Assembly: GCA_013817465.1 (NCBI GenBank)
Contig: JACDCP010000016.1
Coordinates: 1 to 19,579, forward strand
Direction: 5' to 3'
Source: Gammaproteobacteria bacterium
GTDB taxonomy: Bacteria; Pseudomonadota; Gammaproteobacteria; Steroidobacterales; JACDCP01
DNA length: 19,579 nucleotides
Part shown: piece after piece, positions 1 through 6,911 of the stretch
Layout: each line of letters starts with the position of its first letter
How positions within the stretch are numbered: position 1 is the first letter of the stretch
The notes under the pieces: model-generated
What the model was told of the DNA's origin: nothing
What the model saw: only the letters and a program-made list of their open reading frames with translations
Database searches by the model: none
Position numbers and translations under genes: made by a program

Positions 1-632
1 GTCAGCGCGTATTCGCCATTCTCAGCCTCGCTGAAGATATCGAGCAGCGGATCCGTTTCGCGGACAATCTCCTCAGCGCGATCCAGTTCTTCAGGTCCGT
101 TGACTGCGATACGTATCGCGCCGTCGACGAGCTGCACGCGCCGCTGGATCCGCTCATCGCGAAGCAACCGCCCGAAATCGTTCATCATGCGTTCCAGCGT
201 CTGCTGCACGACCGCTTCCAGATCAGCTTCATAAAGGAAATGCACGCCCCCGCGCAGATCGAGTCCCAGGCTCATCGGCTCGAGGCCGAGTGCCCGCAGC
301 CAGGCCGGCGTGCGCGGCGCAAGCGTCAATGCCACGACGTACTCTTCACCGAGCTCCCCGCGCAGCATGTCGCTGGTGCGGAGCTGCGACGCGACCCTCT
401 CGAATCGAATCAACAGCCTGCCATCGTCGAGAGAAGCAGAGCGAAACGCGATGTCCTGCCGTTTCAGCGCTTCCTCGACGCGCGTCTGCACACCTTCGGT
501 GACCGGTTCGGCGCTGTCGAGTGTGACTTGTACCGCCGGATCTTCGCCATACAGATTCGGCAGCGCGAAGAGAATGCCTGCCAGCGCGCTGAGCAAAACC
601 AGAATGTTCTTCCAGGCCGGATACCGGTTCAT
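1..632 (-). CDS. secD: Protein translocase subunit SecD, N-terminal part (runs off left edge)
   Basis: SecD works with SecF and YajC in the inner membrane and uses the proton motive force to help SecYEG/SecA export proteins. About 210 N-terminal residues are present, starting MNRYPAWKNILVLL; the rest lies left of position 1. One transmembrane segment covers roughly residues 8-25 and is followed by the family motif LPNLYGEDPAVQ. The block LGLDLRGGVHFLYEAD at about residues 122-137 is the conserved SecD motif before the first periplasmic domain. The ATG at 632 matches the family N-terminus, but only a weak GGG precedes it, because a palindromic element ends a base or two upstream of the start codon. 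It follows tgt and yajC on the same strand, as in E. coli; secF is expected further left. The identification is secure; the length and the C-terminal half cannot be judged. Confidence 0.96.
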   Translation of the reverse strand, partial: MNRYPAWKNILVLLSALAGILFALPNLYGEDPAVQVTLDSAEPVTEGVQTRVEEALKRQDIAFRSASLDDGRLLIRFERVASQLRTSDMLRGELGEEYVVALTLAPRTPAWLRALGLEPMSLGLDLRGGVHFLYEADLEAVVQQTLERMMNDFGRLLRDERIQRRVQLVDGAIRIAVNGPEELDRAEEIVRETDPLLDIFSEAENGEYAL

Positions 633-877
633 AAACCCGGATTATTCGTGAAGGCACGGAATTGAGGCCTGGCGAGACAAGGTTGTTCGAAAATCCTGCA
701 AGCATAGCCCGGACTATGGTTGCGGGATTTTCGGACAAGATTGGCCGCCAGGCTCAGCGTCAATCCGTGCAGGTACGGGATGTCACCGAGGTGATTCGCC
801 CTGAATGATGCGCAATCGTTACTCAAGAATGAAATCCTCATCAGACTCGGTCCGGCTTCATGAATAATCCGGGTTAT
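631..877. mobile_element. ~245-bp MITE-like palindromic element between yajC and secD
   Basis: The ends are near-perfect inverted repeats: AACCCGGATTATTCGTGAA at about 634-652 and its reverse complement, with one change, at about 857-875. Inside is a second long palindrome at about 653-770. Its core arms, CGAAAATCCTGCAAGCATAG near 688-707 and the complementary copy ending near 733, differ at two positions around a CCCGGA loop; outer arms with GCACGGA, CCTGGCG and TTGT continue the symmetry. There is no ORF with a recognisable product. Such an element is expected to be a non-autonomous insertion mobilised in trans, but I could not identify a target-site duplication or the parent transposase. 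It separates yajC from secD inside an otherwise tight operon. Confidence 0.65.
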
Positions 878-913
878 ACCCCTCGTGAAAAAGCAGGCGG
901 AACGCCCGGGACG

Positions 914-1240
914 TCAGGTGGCGCGAAAGGTGCCCTTGGGCATGACCGCGCCTATGGTATGCCGTTGCACGCGCAGCTCCACACCATCGGCGACTTGCAG
1001 AGTCACGAATTGTTCGTCCACCGCCGTGATGCGGCCGAGGATGCCACCCCCCGTGACCACTTCATCGCCGGTGCCGAGCGCGGCAACCATCTTGCGGTGT
1101 TCCTTGGCGCGCTTGGTCTGTGGCCGGATCAGCACGAAATAAAACACGACGAAGATGAGAATGAGCGGCAGAAAACTGAGCAGCGGATCGCCCTGCCCGC
1201 CGCCCGTCTGCGCATGAGCGCTCGATATGAACCAATCCAT
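914..1240 (-). CDS. yajC: Sec translocon accessory protein YajC
   Basis: YajC is a small single-pass inner-membrane protein that joins SecDF to the SecYEG holotranslocon. The 108-residue product (E. coli: 110) begins MDWFISSAHAQTGG, has one hydrophobic segment at about residues 19-38 (LLSFLPLILIFVVFYFVLIR) and then the family signature RPQTKRAKEH and GDEVVTGGGILGRI. The start at 1240 is preceded by GAGGAACGG. An in-frame ATG at 1252 has no comparable ribosome binding site, and the longer open frame to 1318 overlaps tgt and is not family-like. It lies 40 bp downstream of tgt and is probably cotranscribed with it. Identification is by length, topology, motifs and operon position. Confidence 0.95.
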   Translation of the reverse strand: MDWFISSAHAQTGGGQGDPLLSFLPLILIFVVFYFVLIRPQTKRAKEHRKMVAALGTGDEVVTGGGILGRITAVDEQFVTLQVADGVELRVQRHTIGAVMPKGTFRAT

Positions 1241-1280
1241 TCCGTTCCTCATATTTTTGGCGCCGAAAAAGAGCGCGGTA

Positions 1281-2396
1281 TTATGCCACAGCCTCCCGCG
1301 ATGTCCCGCGCTGGGCATGGAATGCGCTCGAGTAGGCTGCCAGCGCGCCGCGCTCGATCGCTGCGCGTATGTTTCGCATAACTTCCTGATAATAGTGAAG
1401 ATTATGCAGCGTGTTCAGACGTGCACCGAGAATCTCGCCGCACTGGTCCAGATGCCTGAGATAAGCCCGGCTGTAGTTGCGGCATGTATAGCAGTCACAG
1501 GCTTCATCGAGCGGGCGCGTATCGTCGCGAAACCGGCTGTTGCGAATCCTGAGCGTGCCGGCATGGGTGAACAGATAGCCGTTGCGAGCGTGGCGCGTAG
1601 GCATGACACAGTCGAACAGGTCGATACCGCGTGCGACCGCAGCGACGATATCCTCCGGCGTGCCAACGCCCATCAGGTAACGCGGCTGCTCGCGGGGCAT
1701 CTGTGGCGCGCAATGCTCGAGCACGGCCAGACGCTCGTCGTTCGACTCCCCCACTGAAAGCCCGCCGAGCGCGTAGCCATCGAAGCCGATGTCGATGAGC
1801 CCGCCGAGCGAGGCATCACGCAGCGCCGGGAACACACCGCCCTGCACGATGCCGAACATTGCAGAGGGATGATCGCCGTGCGCTTCGCGGCTGCGCGCGG
1901 CCCAGCGCAGCGACAGCTCCATGGAAGCGCGCGCCTCGGCTTCGCTTACCGGGTACGGCGTGCATTCGTCGAAGACCATCACGACGTCAGCGCCGAGCGC
2001 ATGTTGCACATCGATAGAGCGCTCGGGACCGAGATGGACGAGATCGCCGTCGACGGGCGAACGGAACTCGACCCCGGTCTCGCTGAGCTTGCGGCGCGCC
2101 GCGAGACTCCAGACCTGAAAGCCCCCCGAGTCGGTCAGGACAGGCCCATCCCAATGCATGAAGCTGTGCAAGCCACCATGCGCCCGCACTACCTCCGCGC
2201 CGGGCCGGAGCATCAGATGAAACGTGTTGCCGAGCAGAATCTCAGCGCCCGTCTCGCGAACTTCTTCCGGGGTCAGCGCCTTGACGGTGCCGCAGGTACC
2301 GACGGGCATGAAAGCCGGCGTGTTCACACTTCCGCGCGTAAAATCGATGCGCCCGCGACGCGCGGCACCGTCGGCGGCAAGCAATTCGAATTTCAT
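1281..2396 (-). CDS. tgt: Queuine tRNA-ribosyltransferase (tRNA-guanine transglycosylase)
   Basis: Tgt exchanges guanine at position 34 of tRNAs for Asp, Asn, His and Tyr with the queuosine precursor preQ1, using a covalent tRNA intermediate in the cytoplasm. The product is 371 residues (E. coli 375). Visible landmarks are LTDSGGFQVWSL with the general acid/base Asp89, GIVQGG near 182-187, GGLSVGE near 211-217, FDCVMPTRHARNG with the nucleophile Asp262, and the zinc site Cys300, Cys302, Cys305 and His331. The ATG at 2396 (MKFELL) matches the family start; the open frame continues upstream only through palindromic DNA. yajC follows by 40 bp. Upstream, instead of queA, come a 24-bp palindrome, a hairpin repeat and an MFS gene, so transcription must come from read-through or from a promoter inside repetitive DNA. 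Confidence 0.98.
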   Translation of the reverse strand: MKFELLAADGAARRGRIDFTRGSVNTPAFMPVGTCGTVKALTPEEVRETGAEILLGNTFHLMLRPGAEVVRAHGGLHSFMHWDGPVLTDSGGFQVWSLAARRKLSETGVEFRSPVDGDLVHLGPERSIDVQHALGADVVMVFDECTPYPVSEAEARASMELSLRWAARSREAHGDHPSAMFGIVQGGVFPALRDASLGGLIDIGFDGYALGGLSVGESNDERLAVLEHCAPQMPREQPRYLMGVGTPEDIVAAVARGIDLFDCVMPTRHARNGYLFTHAGTLRIRNSRFRDDTRPLDEACDCYTCRNYSRAYLRHLDQCGEILGARLNTLHNLHYYQEVMRNIRAAIERGALAAYSSAFHAQRGTSREAVA

Positions 2397-2410
2397 GGGA
2401 AAGTTTCCGG

Positions 2411-2434
2411 GGAAAAGGTTCCGGAACCTTTTCC
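2411..2434. repeat. Perfect 24-bp palindrome in the tgt leader
   Basis: The half-site GGAAAAGGTTCC is followed directly by its exact complement, with no loop. A smaller imperfect palindrome, GGAAAGTTTCC, lies at about 2398-2408, between it and the tgt start. It could be a further dispersed palindromic repeat, a protein-binding dyad, or an mRNA hairpin in the tgt leader; the sequence does not decide between these. Confidence 0.6.
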
Positions 2435-2452
2435 GCCTGAGCCCGGTGCGGG

Positions 2453-2536
2453 AGAAATGGGGACATTCCTGATTTCCACGGGTCTTTAGCTCCATTTCTG
2501 AAACTTCAACAGGAAATCAGGAATGTCCCCATTTCT
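2453..2536. repeat. Inverted-repeat element, 25-bp perfect arms (family i, copy 1)
   Basis: The arms at 2453-2477 and 2512-2536 are exact reverse complements, containing AAATGGGGACATTCCTGATT and its complement, with a 34-nt loop. It fills most of the gap between the MFS gene (stop at 2545) and tgt. The same arm sequence recurs at 9267-9352, and with one changed base pair at 4056-4108. The hairpin may also act as a transcript end or stability element for the MFS mRNA. Confidence 0.9.
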
Positions 2537-2544
2537 TTGTTCGT

Positions 2545-4014
2545 TCAAGCCCGATGCGAGGTTTCGGCCAGTAACGCGGACAGCGGCGCGGCGACAGCCT
2601 CGAGCGGCCGCCGCTCTGCCGCCACCGCCAGCCGCCAGGCGACGACCGCGGCGATCAACATGAGCGCTCCGCCGAGCGCGTAGCCCCAGAACACCTCGAT
2701 GCGCGCGCCGGATTCAATCAAGTGCCCGAAAATCAGCGGCCCGCTGATGCCGCCGAGGGCTGTGGCGACTGCGTAGAACCAGGCGATCGCGCGCGCGCGC
2801 ACTTCCAGCGGGAATACCTCGCTGACGGTTAGATAAGCCGAGCTCGCTGCCGCAGATGCAAAGAAGAACACGATGCTCCAGGCTATCGTCTGCGTGGTCG
2901 CATCCAGCACGCGGTTCACGAACAGCAGGCCCGTGATCAGGATCAGCACGCCGGTAATCCCATAGGTGGCGGTGATCATGATGCGACGCCCCCAGATGTC
3001 GAACAAGGGGCCGAGCAGCAGCGGCCCGAGCACGTTGCCGGCCGCGAAGGGCAGCAGGAACAGGCCGACGCTGCGCGCATCGACATCGTAGTACTGGGTG
3101 AGGATCAGCGCGTACGTGAAGAAAATCGCGTTATAGAGAAAAGCCTGCGCGGTCATCAGCGTCAGCCCGAGCACCGTGCGCCGCGGATATCGTCGTGCCA
3201 GTACCGCAAACATCGTCCACCAGCCGACAGGCGGCTGCGGGAACAGGGTCAGCGGCGGCATCGTCGGCGTGTCGTCGCGGATCCCGGCCTGCTGCTCGAT
3301 CCTGGCGACGATCGCCTCGGCCTCATCGTGACGGCCGTTGACCATCAGCCAGCGCGGGCTTTCGGGGATGAAGCTGCGCATCGCCATCACGATCAGCGCC
3401 AGCGCTCCGCCGATGATGAAGGCGACCCGCCAGCCCCAGGCCTCCGGGAAGATCGCGGTATCGAGCACAACGGTCGCCCCGAGCGCACCGATCGCCGCCC
3501 CTACCCAGAAGCTGCCGTTGACCGCGAGATCCACCCGCCCGCGCACGCGCGCCGGCATGAACTCCTGGATCGCCGAATTGATCGCCGCGTACTCGCCGCC
3601 GATGCCGGCGCCGGTCAGGAAACGCGTCAGCAGAAACGGCCAGTAGCTCGACACCAGCCCCGAGGCGATGGACGCCAGAGCGTACACGCCGAGCGTGATG
3701 AAGAACAGCTTGCGGCGCCCATAGCGATCAGCGAGGGCGCCGAAAATCAGTGCGCCGATGACGGCGCCGAGCACGTACGCCGCTACGGACTCGCCGACCT
3801 GGGCGGCCGTGAGATTCAGCGTCGTCGGCAACGTGAGCACAGCGGCGAGCGAGCCGACAAGTGTGACCTCGAGCCCGTCGATCACCCAGCCCGTGCCGAG
3901 CGCGAGCACGAGCAGCGTGTGGAAGCGGGACCACCGCAGGCGATCCAGGCGCGCGGGTATGTCGGTGCGGAATCCGCCCGTCTGTGGACCATGGCTCGTG
4001 CCGGGCGCAATCAT
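2545..4014 (-). CDS. MFS transporter, sugar-porter/metabolite:H+ symporter type
   Basis: A 489-residue inner-membrane transporter of the major facilitator superfamily with about 12 predicted transmembrane helices. The loop between helices 2 and 3 carries the MFS signature ALADRYGRRKLFF, and PESPRWLMVNGR after helix 6 is typical of sugar-porter and aromatic-acid or niacin symporter relatives. A second GRR motif (DIWGRRIMIT) occupies the equivalent loop in the C-terminal half. The cytosolic N-terminus of about 30 residues is polar. The ATG at 4014 has no strong Shine-Dalgarno sequence, so a slightly different start is possible. The substrate cannot be read from the sequence. It sits downstream of a TonB-dependent receptor and upstream of tgt on the same strand, and is flanked on both sides by hairpin repeats of one family (2453-2536 and 4056-4108). 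Confidence 0.9.
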   Translation of the reverse strand: MIAPGTSHGPQTGGFRTDIPARLDRLRWSRFHTLLVLALGTGWVIDGLEVTLVGSLAAVLTLPTTLNLTAAQVGESVAAYVLGAVIGALIFGALADRYGRRKLFFITLGVYALASIASGLVSSYWPFLLTRFLTGAGIGGEYAAINSAIQEFMPARVRGRVDLAVNGSFWVGAAIGALGATVVLDTAIFPEAWGWRVAFIIGGALALIVMAMRSFIPESPRWLMVNGRHDEAEAIVARIEQQAGIRDDTPTMPPLTLFPQPPVGWWTMFAVLARRYPRRTVLGLTLMTAQAFLYNAIFFTYALILTQYYDVDARSVGLFLLPFAAGNVLGPLLLGPLFDIWGRRIMITATYGITGVLILITGLLFVNRVLDATTQTIAWSIVFFFASAAASSAYLTVSEVFPLEVRARAIAWFYAVATALGGISGPLIFGHLIESGARIEVFWGYALGGALMLIAAVVAWRLAVAAERRPLEAVAAPLSALLAETSHRA

Positions 4015-4055
4015 AAGGGTTATCGATGCCTGCTATGGCTCAGAGAAGCGCAGGC

Positions 4056-4108
4056 AAAATGGGAACATTCCTGATTTTCGTCGCGAAAATCAGGAATGTT
4101 CCCATTTT
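4056..4108. repeat. Inverted-repeat element, 25-bp perfect arms, 3-nt loop (family i, copy 2, covariant)
   Basis: The arms at 4056-4080 and 4084-4108 are exact reverse complements and flank TCG. The core AAATGGGAACATTCCTGATT differs from the copies at 2453 and 9267 by G to A in one arm, and the other arm carries the matching C to T, so pairing is kept. A short CCCGGG-ATGT-CCCGGG dyad follows at 4111-4126. It lies in the leader of the MFS gene starting at 4014. Confidence 0.9.
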
Positions 4109-4163
4109 CGCCCGGGATGTCCCGGGGGAGAGGCATCGCAGGCGCAAAGCGAATGCTAGCAAG

Positions 4164-4202
4164 GTTGCAGAAAAAGCCATCCGTGGCTTTTTCAACTCTG
4201 CA
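4164..4202. terminator. A/T-flanked hairpin, possible bidirectional terminator
   Basis: The inner stem AAAAAGCCA / TGGCTTTTT (4170-4178 and 4183-4191, loop TCCG) ends in five T residues when read on either strand. An outer stem TTGCAGA / TCTGCAA spans 4164-4202. It lies between the receptor gene and the MFS gene and could end the receptor transcript. It is the first of a run of hairpins that continues to 4322. Confidence 0.5.
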
Positions 4203-4226
4203 ATCCGAAAATGGCGATTTTCGGAT
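4201..4226. repeat. 11-bp perfect hairpin
   Basis: AATCCGAAAAT and its exact complement surround the loop GGCG. It overlaps the outer arm of the previous hairpin by two bases. A smaller AGAACC-TGC-GGTTCT hairpin follows at 4240-4254. The CGAAAAT string is also found in the core arms of the element upstream of secD. Confidence 0.7.
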
Positions 4227-4285
4227 TACGAGCAATTTCAAGAACCTGCGGTTCTCGAAAATGGCAATGCATCCTGCATCATCTG

Positions 4286-4322
4286 GCAGGCTGTTGAAAA
4301 ATCGAGTTTTTCAACAGCCTGC
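4286..4322. repeat. 16-bp perfect palindrome at the 3' end of the receptor gene (family iii)
   Basis: GCAGGCTGTTGAAAAA at 4286-4301 and its exact complement at 4307-4322 flank a 5-nt loop. On the minus strand the receptor's stop codon TAG shares its last base with the palindrome, giving TAGCAGGCTGTTGAAAAA. Decayed copies occur near 12687-12722, 13787-13804 and 14795-14831. It may act as a 3' hairpin stabilising or ending the receptor mRNA. Confidence 0.85.
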
Positions 4323-6694
4323 TAAAAACTCACGCCCACAGAGGCGCGAAACGACCGCCCGAAAAGCGGACGCGCGAGATACAGCGCGCCGAGCCCGCCG
4401 GCGCCGAGGTCGGTCCTCGGATTGCCTTCGGTCAGACCGACTTCATCGGTCAGGTTATCCCCGACGAGCTGAACGCTCACGGTATCCGTGACATCGAAGA
4501 TCACGCCGGCATCGAGTTTGTTGTATGAGGGCAGCTCGATGGTGTTCTCGTCGTTCGAGAATCGTTCACTGAAATACGAGTAAGTCAGATAAACCTGCCC
4601 ACGCTCGCCGGCGAACAGCAGAGCCGGGGTGATGCGCGCCATGGTCTCCGGAATGCGCCGGATCTGGTTGCCGGTATTGTCGAGCATCGAGCCCGTGAAT
4701 TCCTGGTATTCAGGATCCTGCTGCGTAACGCTGAACTGGAGATTGAAGGTATCGGTCGGCTGATATTCGCCCTCGATCTCGACGCCCCGCGTGCGGGTTT
4801 CGGCCCGGCGCACGGCGATCGAGCCGTCCACGAGAATATCCTGGAATGGCACATTATCGAACTCGGTCTGGAACGCAGTCAGGAACAGGCCGAGTCCTGC
4901 GAATATCGTCTTATAGCCGAACTCGATGTTCGTGACCTCGTCCTTGATCAGCACGCCGTTGCGGATGTCGTCGAAGTGCGGCAGCTTTGCCGAATCGGTG
5001 TAGTGCCCGAACAGCGCGTTGGTGTCGTTCAGCTCGTAGTTGAAGCCGACGGACCAGCCCATGTGGTCGAAGTCGATGTCCGTGTTCGTGCGCCCGGGAC
5101 CTGCCAGTGACGAGATATCGAAGGTCGTCGCAGGATTGCCGTCGAGATCGACTGTCATGCCGTTGCTGATCGATGCCTCGGTGTCCTGCGTGTCGTAGCG
5201 CAAGCCGAAATCGAGGCGCAGCGCATCGGTGAGCTGCCACTCGTCGGAGGCATACAGCGCGTACGCCTGCGCGTCGTAGTCAGCGATCAGATTGAAGAAG
5301 GAGTATTGCGTGAAGCCGGCAGGATCGGTAACTCCCGGCAGGAACAGCCGGTTCGGACGACTGCTGACGTCCATCAGAAGCAGATTGCCGAGGCTCCAGC
5401 GATCGTCCATCGAGTAATCGGCGTAATAGAAACCGAGCGTCAGATCATGGCTCTCGAGCAGGAAGTTCAGCCTTGCATCGTTCTGAACCGCGCCGTACTC
5501 CTTGTCGACCACCCAGTGGCCGTGATTCTGCACGAGCTGGTCGGCAGCGTAGTCGCCACCTGTGCTGATGAACGTGTAGTCCGGTGCTACGCCGCGCATG
5601 GCTGCGAATTCAGCTCCGGTGACGGGTGCCGGCCCAGGGAAGATGCCGTCGAAGCGCACTTCGCCGTCGGTGAAACGAAACAGGTTCGTGAACCGCAGAA
5701 TGTCGGTGAAATCCCAGGTCAAGCGCGCGCCGGTGGTGAACAATTGCGGATGGATGCCGTCCTCCAGGTCCGAGCCCTGCAGACCCACCTCCGCGGCCGA
5801 CGCCGGCAGGCCGGCAGCCGCCAGATCATCGCTGTGCAGCGAGTATTCGCCCGCGTCGCCTCCGTTTACGGCGTCCGGATCGGAGGGGTCGCCCTGCAAC
5901 GGGACCGGCACGACGAAGAGCGAGCGGTCATCCAGATATTTGCCGAACAGCTCGAGCTCGCCGTCGACGAAGGTACGGACCAGGTTCGCGCGGAACTGGC
6001 CGCCTTCGTCGGCCGTGTAGCCGGGATCGCGGATCCCGTCCGACACGCGGTAATAGCCGCCGAAGCCGAGTCCCCAGTCGTCGGTCAGCGGGCCGTTCCA
6101 GTACCCATCGACGCCGTACATACCGTAGTCGCCGACTGTTCCTGTGACGGCGCCCTCCGGCTCGAGCCCCGGCGATCGAGTGACGAAATTGACCGTGCCG
6201 CCGACCGCGCCCGAAGTGAAAATCGGCGCCGTGCCACCGCGCACGGCTTCCACCCGGTTGATCGTAGAATCGACGCGAACGAACTGGTCGGCATTGTAGA
6301 ACCCCAGCTCAAAGACCGGATAGATCGGTATGCCGTCTTCCATGAGCGCCACGTAGCGATAGCCGCCGTCCTGGATGATGCCGCGGGCGAACACGTTGCC
6401 CTGCGTGGTGCCGGACGTCTGCTCGACCCAGAAGCCCGGTATGGAAGACAGCAGATCGGCGGTGCTGATCGGCGCACGCCGGGCGATCTCTTCGTCGTCG
6501 ATGGTCGTGATCGCGACACTCGAATTGTATTTGGTGCGATCCTTGGAGGCCGTGCCGGTGGTCACGATCGAGCCCATGGCCAGCGGTTCCTCCTCCTCTT
6601 CGTCTTCCGCTTCCGCCGGCTCCTGTGCTCCGACTGTACCCGTCACTGCAAACACCAGCAGAAACAGCAACACGCTGCGCTTCTTATCGAACAT
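4322..6694 (-). CDS. TonB-dependent outer-membrane receptor
   Basis: The 790-residue product has a signal peptide (MFDKKRSVLLFLLVFAVTG, cleavage near VGAQ), then an unusual acidic run (EDEEEEE, about residues 30-36) and a TonB-box-like GSIVTTGT. The plug domain at about 50-160 contains DLLSSIPGFWVEQ, VEAVRGGTAPIFTSGAVGGTVNFVTR. The rest is a 22-strand type beta-barrel ending in the aromatic residue expected for outer-membrane insertion (GRSFRASVGVSF). Such receptors import scarce ligands such as siderophores, cobalamin or glycans using TonB-ExbBD energy; this one's ligand is not evident. The ATG at 6694 follows GGAGGGTCAGCC and is far better than the longer open frame to 7036. A sigma70-like promoter lies at 6773-6801. 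The gene is followed by several hairpins and then an MFS gene, a possible outer/inner membrane uptake pair. Confidence 0.95.
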   Translation of the reverse strand: MFDKKRSVLLFLLVFAVTGTVGAQEPAEAEDEEEEEPLAMGSIVTTGTASKDRTKYNSSVAITTIDDEEIARRAPISTADLLSSIPGFWVEQTSGTTQGNVFARGIIQDGGYRYVALMEDGIPIYPVFELGFYNADQFVRVDSTINRVEAVRGGTAPIFTSGAVGGTVNFVTRSPGLEPEGAVTGTVGDYGMYGVDGYWNGPLTDDWGLGFGGYYRVSDGIRDPGYTADEGGQFRANLVRTFVDGELELFGKYLDDRSLFVVPVPLQGDPSDPDAVNGGDAGEYSLHSDDLAAAGLPASAAEVGLQGSDLEDGIHPQLFTTGARLTWDFTDILRFTNLFRFTDGEVRFDGIFPGPAPVTGAEFAAMRGVAPDYTFISTGGDYAADQLVQNHGHWVVDKEYGAVQNDARLNFLLESHDLTLGFYYADYSMDDRWSLGNLLLMDVSSRPNRLFLPGVTDPAGFTQYSFFNLIADYDAQAYALYASDEWQLTDALRLDFGLRYDTQDTEASISNGMTVDLDGNPATTFDISSLAGPGRTNTDIDFDHMGWSVGFNYELNDTNALFGHYTDSAKLPHFDDIRNGVLIKDEVTNIEFGYKTIFAGLGLFLTAFQTEFDNVPFQDILVDGSIAVRRAETRTRGVEIEGEYQPTDTFNLQFSVTQQDPEYQEFTGSMLDNTGNQIRRIPETMARITPALLFAGERGQVYLTYSYFSERFSNDENTIELPSYNKLDAGVIFDVTDTVSVQLVGDNLTDEVGLTEGNPRTDLGAGGLGALYLARPLFGRSFRASVGVSF

Positions 6695-6772
6695 GGCTGA
6701 CCCTCCGGCTCCGATGACTATCGCTGGACATTCTGAATATTTCGCGTGTGGAGGCACTACGGCTTTCGCCGG

Positions 6773-6801
6773 ATTATGCGACCGCCCTGCAATCGGTGCA
6801 A
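6773..6801 (-). promoter_or_regulatory. Sigma70-like promoter of the TonB-dependent receptor
   Basis: Read on the minus strand, TTGCAC (6801-6796) and CATAAT (6778-6773) are separated by exactly 17 bp. This would place the transcript start near 6766 and give a leader of about 70 nt before the ATG at 6694. It is assigned by consensus match only. The 217-bp gap to queA holds no gene. Confidence 0.5.
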
Positions 6802-6911
6802 GCGCGCCCGAAGCGGCAGGCCGGAGTGAGAGCGACGCTCGTTTCCGGATATTCGACCGGCAACAGAGCGGTTGGTACGAACGTCGTGACGCAAGCCGCG
6901 CACCGCTCCTG

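Noticed and set aside
2400..2495. Extended N-terminus of Tgt (33 extra residues)
   Set aside because: The extension would be encoded entirely by palindromic repeat DNA, while the ATG at 2396 matches the family start.
3328..4074. 248-codon plus-strand frame opposite the first MFS gene
   Set aside because: Charged, His/Arg-rich antisense translation with no domain; the opposite strand has clear MFS motifs.
5306..6700. 464-codon open frame on the plus strand opposite the TonB-dependent receptor
   Set aside because: It mirrors the receptor gene, whose family signature, signal peptide and promoter are clear; the translation is Arg/Ala/Val-rich antisense sequence with no recognisable domain.
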